Part shown: one piece after another, positions 58,568 to 64,000 of the stretch
Position numbering within the stretch: position 1 is the first letter of the stretch
How the letters are laid out: the number at the start of each line of letters is the position of its first letter
Assembly (NCBI RefSeq): GCF_900109565.1
Contig: NZ_FNZZ01000002.1
Location: forward strand, 310,001-374,000
Length of the DNA stretch: 64,000 nucleotides
Direction: 5' to 3'
Origin: Sphingomonas palmae
GTDB lineage: Bacteria; Pseudomonadota; Alphaproteobacteria; Sphingomonadales; Sphingomonadaceae
Notes under the pieces: model-generated
What the model was told of the DNA's origin: nothing
What the model saw: the letters and a program-made list of their open reading frames with translations, nothing else
Databases searched by the model: none
Position numbers and translations under genes: made by a program

Positions 58568-60144
58568 ATCGTGTTGTGCGCGCCGCCGGCCTTGAGCGCC
58601 GCCTCGCCCGCGAAATATTCCTTGTGGTCGTCGCCGATGTCGGAGCCCGACATGTTCTGGTGCTTGACGCAGGCGATGCCCTCGCGGATTTCCTTGCGCT
58701 GCACGCCCTTGACGTAGCCGAGCATGCCGGCTTCGCCGAAATATTCCTTGGCCAGATTGTCGGTCGACAAGGCCGCGGTGTGATAGGTCGGCAGCGTGAT
58801 CAGGTGATGGAAGATGCCGGCGCGCGCCGCCGCGTCCTTCTGGAAGGTGCGGATCCGCTCGTCGGCCTCGGCCGCCAAATCGGTGTCGTCATAGTCGACG
58901 CTCATCAACCGCGCGCGGTCATAGGCCGACACGTCGCGCCCCTCGCCCGCCCAGGCGTCGAACACCTGCTGGCGGAAGTTGAGCGTCCAGTTGAAGCTCG
59001 GCGAATTGTTGTAGACGAGCTTCGCGTTGGGGATCACCTCGCGGATGCGGTCGACCATCGAGGCGATCTGCTCGATGTGCGGTTTCTCCGTCTCGATCCA
59101 CAACAGGTCGGCGCCGTGCTGGAGCGAGGTGATGCAGTCGAGCACGCAGCGATCCGCGCCTGTCCCCTCGCGGAACTGGAACAGGTTGGATGGCAGTCGC
59201 TTCGGGCGCATCAGACGCCCATCGCGGTTGATGATGACGTCGCCGTTGACGCTCGACAGGTCGGTGATCTCCTCCGCGTCGAGGAAGCTGTTGTACTGGT
59301 CGCCGATGTCGCCCGGTTCCTTCGAGAATGCGATCTGCTTGGTGAGGCCTGCGCCGAGCGAGTCGGTGCGCGTGACGATGATCCCGTCCTCGACGCCCAA
59401 TTCCAGGAAGGCGTAGCGGCAGGCGCGGACCTTGGCGAGGAAGTCGTCGTGCGGCACGGTGACCTTGCCGTCCTGATGGCCGCACTGCTTCTCGTCCGAC
59501 ACCTGGTTCTCGATCTGGAGCGCGCAGGCGCCCGCCTCGATCATCTTTTTTGCGAGCAGATAGGTCGCCTCGGCATTGCCGAAGCCGGCGTCGATGTCGG
59601 CGATGATCGGCACGACGTGGGTCTCGTAGTGGTCGATCGCGTGGATCAGCCGCTGCGCCTCGATCTCGTTGCCTGCGTCGCGTGCCTTGTCCAGCTCGCG
59701 GAACATCATGCCCAGCTCGCGCGCATCCGCCTGCTTGAGGAAGGTGTAGAGTTCCTCGATCAGCGCAGGGACGCTTGTCTTCTCGTGCATTGACTGGTCG
59801 GGGAGCGGTCCGAAATCGCTGCGGAGTGCGGCGACCATCCAGCCGGAGAGATACAGGTAGCGGCCCTTGGTGGAGCCGAAATGCTTCTTGATGCTGATGA
59901 GCTTCTGCTGCCCGATGAAGCCGTGCCAGCACCCGAGCGACTGCGTGTAATTGGCAGGATCGGCGTCATAGGCGGCCATGTCGCGGCGCATGATGCCGGC
60001 GGTGTACTTGGCGATGTCGAGCCCGGTGTTGAAGCGGTTCTGCAACCGCATCCGCGCGACTGCTTCGGCGTCGATCCCGTCCCACGTGCCGTTCTGACGC
60101 GCGATCAGCTGGCCGATCTGGCTGGTGTGCTCCCCGTAGGTCAT
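58549..60144 (-). CDS. aceA: Isocitrate lyase
   Basis: First enzyme of the glyoxylate shunt: isocitrate to glyoxylate plus succinate. 531 residues, the long form known from Pseudomonas and many Alphaproteobacteria. Active-site signature is KQCGH (EKQCGHQDGK) with the catalytic Cys, plus the ADIDAGFGNAEATY substrate loop and the C-terminal NMSGSDIGDDHKEYF. Start ATG reads MTYGEHTSQI; the longer frame has no support. Upstream come a 51-aa gene and the divergent XRE/ImmA-type regulator, likely its controller. The 3' end is duplicated beyond the stop (repeat entry). Confidence 0.97.
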   Translation of the reverse strand: MTYGEHTSQIGQLIARQNGTWDGIDAEAVARMRLQNRFNTGLDIAKYTAGIMRRDMAAYDADPANYTQSLGCWHGFIGQQKLISIKKHFGSTKGRYLYLSGWMVAALRSDFGPLPDQSMHEKTSVPALIEELYTFLKQADARELGMMFRELDKARDAGNEIEAQRLIHAIDHYETHVVPIIADIDAGFGNAEATYLLAKKMIEAGACALQIENQVSDEKQCGHQDGKVTVPHDDFLAKVRACRYAFLELGVEDGIIVTRTDSLGAGLTKQIAFSKEPGDIGDQYNSFLDAEEITDLSSVNGDVIINRDGRLMRPKRLPSNLFQFREGTGADRCVLDCITSLQHGADLLWIETEKPHIEQIASMVDRIREVIPNAKLVYNNSPSFNWTLNFRQQVFDAWAGEGRDVSAYDRARLMSVDYDDTDLAAEADERIRTFQKDAAARAGIFHHLITLPTYHTAALSTDNLAKEYFGEAGMLGYVKGVQRKEIREGIACVKHQNMSGSDIGDDHKEYFAGEAALKAGGAHNTMNQFAA

Positions 60145-60269
60145 GGCTTTTGCCCCTTGTCTGCGTGTGTGGTCGGGGCGTGTCGAAATGGTCGCCGACG
60201 CGTTGCCGCGCCGGCGAACCACCTTTCCTCCCCAGGAACTTGGTCGCCCGTGCGGGACGGGCGTTCGCG

Positions 60270-60425
60270 TCAGCCGAGCCGGCCGAGGCGGTGGTAGAGG
60301 TTGGAGAATTTGGCCGAGCGGGGATCGTCCGCGATCTGGCGGACGTAATTCGCGACGGCTTCCTTCATCAGCCCGAAGTCTTCGGTCGAGAAGACGGCAC
60401 GGCTGCGCTGCGGTTCGGTCGGCAT
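60270..60425 (-). CDS. Small hypothetical protein upstream of aceA (51 aa)
   Basis: 51 residues: MPTEPQRSRAVFSTEDFGLMKEAVANYVRQIADDPRSAKFSNLYHRLGRLG in outline, mostly helical, charged, no membrane segment. The ATG follows GAGGAGAC. It lies 126 bases upstream of aceA on the same strand and 167 bases from the divergent regulator, so it is probably the first gene of the aceA transcript. Similar short ORFs are seen before isocitrate lyase in related genomes as far as I recall; function unknown. Confidence 0.55.
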   Translation of the reverse strand: MPTEPQRSRAVFSTEDFGLMKEAVANYVRQIADDPRSAKFSNLYHRLGRLG

Positions 60426-60514
60426 GGACGGTCTCCTCTGATGTTGCACTACCCGGCGGGTGTTCCGCCGTTGAGGAATGGATAAGCCGCCGAATCGCGT
60501 AGCGTGAACAAGGA

Positions 60515-60528
60515 TTGACAAAGTTTCG
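60515..60528. promoter_or_regulatory. Possible regulator site between aceA and its divergent regulator
   Basis: ttgacaaagtttcg; on the minus strand CGAAACTTTGTCAA, similar to the RamB consensus (AAACTTTGCAAA-like) of acetate-metabolism regulators of this XRE/ImmA class. Single site, by eye only. Confidence 0.3.
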
Positions 60529-60592
60529 TGTCGTCGGGTCGGCGAAACGAGCGTAGAAGCTGTCACGCTGTCAATTTCTTTACAGGCAAGGC

Positions 60593-61990
60593 ATGGCGCG
60601 CGAGAAGGTGATGGGTGGGCACGCGGTCAGACGGCTGAGGCGCCGTACCGGGCTGACGCAGGCGGCGATGGCGGAGATGCTGGGCGTATCGCCGAGCTAC
60701 CTCAACCTCATCGAGCGCAACCAGCGCGCGTTGCCGACCGGGCTGCTGGTCCGGATGGCCGAGGTATTCGACTTCGACCCGCGCGCGCTGGTGGCGGGGG
60801 AGCCGGGCGGCGGAGCGGAGGCGATCCGGCGGCGCCTCGCCGATCCGCTGTTCGCCGATCTGGAAATCGACCGCAGCGAGGTGGAGGAATGGTTCGCTGC
60901 CGCACCCGGCGGAGCGGAAGCGTTCGCGCGCGCGTTCGACCGCGCTGGCGTGGCGAGCGTCGCGACTTCGGGCGATGGCGACGATCCGACGGTGGCGGTC
61001 CGGCGTGAGATCGACCGCTGGCGCAACCATTTTCCCGATCTCGACGGTGCGGCAGAGGCAGTAGCCGACGAGCTGCGGCTTGCGGGGGCTGATCTGTACG
61101 GCGCGCTCACCGAGCGGCTCCGCGTGCGCCACGGCCTCGCGATTCGCATCCTGCCCGCCGAGGTCATGCCCGACCATCTGCGCCGGCTCGACCTGCACGC
61201 GCGGCAGTTGCAGCTGGGCGAGATGCTGTCGCCGGCGAGCCGAGCCTTCGCGCTGGCGTTCCAGCTGGCGCAATTGGAAGCGCGCACCGAGATTGATGCG
61301 CTGGCGCGCGGTGCGGCATTCGCCAGCCGGGTTTCGGAGCGGCTGTTCCGGCGACATCTCGCCGGCTACTTCGCCGCGGGCGTCATGATGCCCTACGCCC
61401 GGTTTCTGCGCGCGTGCGAGGGGAGCGGCTATGACCTGGCCACGCTACAGCATCGGTTCGGCGCGAGTGTCGAGCAGGTCGCGCATCGTCTGACGACCCT
61501 GTCACGGGTCGGCGCGCGCGGGCTACCGTTCTTCCTGCTGCGGGTCGATCGCGCCGGACAGGTGTCGAAGCGCTTCGCCGGGGCGAGCGGTGCCGCGCTG
61601 GTCGCGGCCGAGGCGCGCTGCCCGTTGTGGCGGGTGCATCACGCGTTCGACCGGCCGGGTATGGCAATCGCGCAGTTGATCGAGCTTGAGGACGGCACGC
61701 GCTGGTTCACGCTGCAGGTCGCGGTGTCGGGTACGCGCTCGGTCGGCATAGGTGCGAGTGCAGTTGCGGCGGAGTTCGCGCTATCGATCGGCGTGCCCGC
61801 GGAGCAGGCCGCGACGCTCGCCGCGGCGCGCGGGCTTGACTTGGCGGGTGCGGCGACGCCGATCGGGCTCGGATGCCGCGCATGCCTGCGCCCCGATTGC
61901 CCGCAGCGCTCGCTACCACCCGCCGCGCGCGCACTGGTGATCAACGAGCGCGAGCGGCGGGTGTCGGCGCTGAGCTTCGTTGCCGGCTAG
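60593..61990 (+). CDS. XRE-family regulator with ImmA/IrrE and ScfR-type C-terminal domain
   Basis: 465 residues: helix-turn-helix (about 9-62, RRLRRRTGLTQAAMAEMLGVSPSYLNLIERNQRALP), a middle IrrE-like (ImmA) region around 150-270 in which the metal-protease HExxH is replaced (ASRAFALAFQLAQLE), and a C-terminal short-chain fatty acid/acyl-CoA-regulator domain with the Cys motif CRACLRPDCPQR. This architecture is that of RamB, MccR and ScfR, regulators of acetate, methylcitrate or glyoxylate genes. Its divergence from aceA suggests it controls isocitrate lyase, with an acyl-CoA as signal (inference). Confidence 0.9.
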   Translation: MAREKVMGGHAVRRLRRRTGLTQAAMAEMLGVSPSYLNLIERNQRALPTGLLVRMAEVFDFDPRALVAGEPGGGAEAIRRRLADPLFADLEIDRSEVEEWFAAAPGGAEAFARAFDRAGVASVATSGDGDDPTVAVRREIDRWRNHFPDLDGAAEAVADELRLAGADLYGALTERLRVRHGLAIRILPAEVMPDHLRRLDLHARQLQLGEMLSPASRAFALAFQLAQLEARTEIDALARGAAFASRVSERLFRRHLAGYFAAGVMMPYARFLRACEGSGYDLATLQHRFGASVEQVAHRLTTLSRVGARGLPFFLLRVDRAGQVSKRFAGASGAALVAAEARCPLWRVHHAFDRPGMAIAQLIELEDGTRWFTLQVAVSGTRSVGIGASAVAAEFALSIGVPAEQAATLAAARGLDLAGAATPIGLGCRACLRPDCPQRSLPPAARALVINERERRVSALSFVAG

Positions 61991-61992
61991 GC

Positions 61993-63717
61993 TTACGGAC
62001 GACGACCCTGCGGCTTGCGCGGGTTGGTCGGGCGCGCGCGGTGCATCGGTGCGCCCCGCGCGCCGCCGGTCCGCGGAGCGCCACGCGGCGCACCGTTGCC
62101 GCCGGGCGCGGGACCGTTGCCCGGGATGATGCGGATGCCGCTCTCATCCTCGCCGTCCTCGCGCGCGGTACGCTGCACCGCGGCGTTGAACTTGGCGGCG
62201 ATGCCGGTCGGAACCTGGAACCAAGTCTCGTTCGGACCGATGCGGATCGCGCCGATCTCGTTGCGGGTGATGTGACCGCGGCGACAGAGCAGCGGCAGCA
62301 GCCAGCGCGGATCGGCATTCTGGCGCCGTCCGATGTCCATCACGAACCACTGCGTGTCGTCGAAGCCGGGACGGTGGCGATCGGCCTGTGCGGCGCGCTG
62401 CGCCTCGGGCGTCGCGGCGACCAGCTCCTCGGGCTCGGGCAGACGCGCGCGGTGTGCCTGAACGAGCATTGCGGCAATATCCTCGGGCGATTTCTCCGCG
62501 ATCAGACGCTGGGCGAGCGCGCGGTCCTCCTCGTCGATTTCGACCGGCTCGAGCAAAGTCGTGATCAGCCGCTCGCGGTCGCTGGCGCGGATGTCGTCGG
62601 CGGTCGGCGGGTTGGTCCACTCGACGTTGATCTTGGCGCCGCGCAGCATCATCTCGACGCGGCGGCGGCGCGGGTACGGCACCATCAGCACCGCGGTGCC
62701 CTTGCGACCCGCGCGTCCGGTACGGCCCGAGCGGTGCTGGAGCGTTTCGGCGTCGCGCGGCAGCTCGACGTGGATGACGAGGCTCAAGCTCGGCAGGTCG
62801 ATGCCGCGCGCGGCGACGTCGGTCGCGACGCAGACGCGCGCCCGCTTGTCGCGCAGCGCCTGGAGCGCGGCATTGCGCTCGTTCTGACTGTGCTCGCCCG
62901 ACAAGGCGACCGCGGCGAACCCACGCTCGACCAGGCTGGCGTGGAGCCGGCGGACGTTGTCGCGCGTGGCGCAGAACAGGATCGCGGTCTCCGCCTCGTG
63001 CAGGCGAAGCAGGTTGATTGCGGCATGCTCGATGTCCGCCGGCGCGACCGTCACCGCGACGTAGGAGATGTCGCCGTGACCGCGGTCCTCGCCCTTGGTC
63101 TCGATCCTGAGCGCGTCTTTCTGATAGCGCTTGGCGAGCGCGACGATCGGCTTGGGCATCGTCGCGGAGAACAGGAGCGTGCGACGCTCGGCGGGCGTCG
63201 CGTCGAGGATTTCTTCCAAATCTTCGCGAAAGCCCATGTCGAGCATCTCGTCCGCCTCATCGAGCACCGCGGCACGCAAGCTCGACAGGTCGAGTGCGCC
63301 GCGCTCGAGGTGATCGCGCAGGCGGCCCGGCGTGCCGACGACGATGTGTGCGCCGTGTGACAGTGCGCGGCGTTCGCGCGACGCGTCCATGCCGCCGACG
63401 CAGGTCGCGATGCGCGCGTGTGCAGACGCGTAGAGCCATTGCAGCTCGCGGCTGACCTGCAGCGCCAGTTCACGCGTCGGCGCGATAATGAGCGCGAGCG
63501 GGGCGGCGGCGGGCGGCAGTTGGCCCTCCGGCATCAGCTCGCCCGCCATTGCGAGGCCGAAGGCGACCGTCTTGCCCGAGCCGGTCTGCGCCGAGACGAT
63601 CAGGTCGCGCCCATGCGCCTCGGGCTCGATCACCGCCGCCTGAACGGGAGTGGGAGCGGCGTAACCGCGCGCGGACAGCGCCTCGGCGAGAGGCTGGGGA
63701 AGGTTCGGGAAGGTCAT
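61993..63717 (-). CDS. DEAD-box RNA helicase with DbpA-like RNA-binding domain
   Basis: 574 residues. Helicase core: Q motif (YAAPTPVQAAVI), AQTGSGKT at about 42-49, PTRELALQ, DEAD in VLDEADEMLDMGF, SAT, and HRSGRTGRAGRKG near 325. Downstream is a helical linker and a DbpA/CsdA-type RNA-binding domain (about 470-530, DIGRRQNADPRWLLPLLCRRGHITRNEIGAIRIGPNETWFQV), then a Gly/Arg/Pro-rich tail (GGNGAPRGAPRTGGARGA...). Likely involved in ribosome assembly or cold adaptation like DeaD/DbpA; which one is not decidable. Converges with the regulator gene (2 bases apart). Confidence 0.93.
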   Translation of the reverse strand: MTFPNLPQPLAEALSARGYAAPTPVQAAVIEPEAHGRDLIVSAQTGSGKTVAFGLAMAGELMPEGQLPPAAAPLALIIAPTRELALQVSRELQWLYASAHARIATCVGGMDASRERRALSHGAHIVVGTPGRLRDHLERGALDLSSLRAAVLDEADEMLDMGFREDLEEILDATPAERRTLLFSATMPKPIVALAKRYQKDALRIETKGEDRGHGDISYVAVTVAPADIEHAAINLLRLHEAETAILFCATRDNVRRLHASLVERGFAAVALSGEHSQNERNAALQALRDKRARVCVATDVAARGIDLPSLSLVIHVELPRDAETLQHRSGRTGRAGRKGTAVLMVPYPRRRRVEMMLRGAKINVEWTNPPTADDIRASDRERLITTLLEPVEIDEEDRALAQRLIAEKSPEDIAAMLVQAHRARLPEPEELVAATPEAQRAAQADRHRPGFDDTQWFVMDIGRRQNADPRWLLPLLCRRGHITRNEIGAIRIGPNETWFQVPTGIAAKFNAAVQRTAREDGEDESGIRIIPGNGPAPGGNGAPRGAPRTGGARGAPMHRARPTNPRKPQGRRP

Positions 63718-63829
63718 GAGGCTTTCAAAATTGGGTGGCTGCGCGTTGGCTGCAAGGGCAGCACGCCGCTTCGGCGCTCGCGCATGTTCGTTCAGGACAA
63801 GTTCGGGCAGGTAGCGCTAAGAGGCGCGG

Positions 63830-64000
63830 GTGTCGAGCAGGATCGGTAAATGGTGGTGGGCGGCGCTGGCCGCACTCGTCGGGTGTGCGGTGCCCGTGAG
63901 CGCGCAGGTGCCCGCCACTGCGCTGCCGCCGCCGGCGGCCACCCTGCCGCTTCGGCAGTCGGGCGCGGACGCGATCGCGCAGGACGCGGGCGAGTATGCG
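63830..64000 (+). CDS. Secreted protein, N-terminal fragment (continues beyond window)
   Basis: Open frame from a GTG with AAGAGG upstream to the window end (57 codons). The translation begins with a basic start and a hydrophobic stretch (KWWWAALAALVGCAVPVSAQ), a signal peptide probably cleaved after SAQ, followed by a Pro/Ala-rich mature start and QSGADAIAQDAGEYA. Function cannot be judged from this part. Confidence 0.6.
   Translation, partial: MSSRIGKWWWAALAALVGCAVPVSAQVPATALPPPAATLPLRQSGADAIAQDAGEYA

Overview
The window is a gene-dense, GC-rich stretch of bacterial chromosome. It most likely comes from Sphingomonas or a close relative in the Sphingomonadales (Alphaproteobacteria). Evidence for this includes an alpha-type SspB adaptor, an NDUFS4-like complex I accessory subunit, a GapR-type DUF2312 protein, a DUF1244 protein, an adenosine kinase of the alphaproteobacterial PfkB type and a 531-residue isocitrate lyase. 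Dispersed palindromic repeats of the kind at 46.7 kb also fit. I see no phage, plasmid, IS element, CRISPR array, tRNA or rRNA. Almost everything is core or housekeeping, and many neighbouring genes overlap by 4 bases (NTGA), so they are probably co-transcribed.

Layout. 1-5.7 kb (mostly minus): a truncated SDR dehydrogenase, an ABC1/UbiB-type kinase, a DUF5694 secreted protein, two small glycine-rich membrane proteins, fumarase C and SspB. 5.8-9.5 kb (plus): histidine cluster hisB-hisH-hisA-hisF-(61-aa membrane protein)-hisE followed by a HIT protein; hisG, hisD and hisI are not here. 9.6-14 kb: amino-acid permease, LemA plus two TPM-domain proteins, and a Nudix hydrolase. 14-18.3 kb (minus): a PH-like membrane protein, an NDUFS4-like subunit, HrpB and an adenosine kinase. 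18.4-24.5 kb (plus): an EI24 protein, a lipoprotein, a NatAB-like ABC exporter pair, a cytochrome P450, DUF3667 and a glycine-zipper protein. 24.9-32.8 kb (minus): ftsH, tilS, a CpoB/YbgF protein, a RodZ-like protein, ptsP and a Lys/Pro-rich membrane protein.

33.4-37.1 kb (minus) is the resolvasome operon yebC-ruvC-ruvA-HAD-ruvB, with a haloacid-dehalogenase-like gene inserted between ruvA and ruvB. 37.2-43.2 kb holds a HerA-like ATPase, DUF4396, GapR, a secreted amidohydrolase, DUF1244 and pyruvate kinase. 43.2-48 kb (minus) has queC-queE, a hairpin-rich intergenic region that looks like a small RNA, hslO, argF and argD, with a large inverted repeat between argF and argD. 48.2-56.2 kb: an AIM24 protein, a TolA-like protein, aconitase A and an Mfd-like helicase. 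56.3-64 kb: a nucleoside deaminase, a divergent ohr/ohrR pair with a palindromic operator, an Arg/Gly/His-rich secreted protein, isocitrate lyase with a divergent XRE/ImmA-type regulator, a DEAD-box RNA helicase, and a truncated secreted protein.

Functional links: fumarase, aconitase, isocitrate lyase and pyruvate kinase cover central carbon metabolism; his, arg and que genes cover amino-acid and modified-nucleoside synthesis; ruvABC, the Mfd-like helicase and the HerA-like ATPase cover DNA maintenance; ohr/ohrR and hslO cover oxidative stress. I did not find a convincing new multi-gene system. The most interesting items are small: the putative anti-Shine-Dalgarno hairpin RNA at 44.6 kb, the inverted-repeat element at 46.7 kb, short duplications of gene 3' ends that include the stop codon, and the CTG start that context implies for ruvC.
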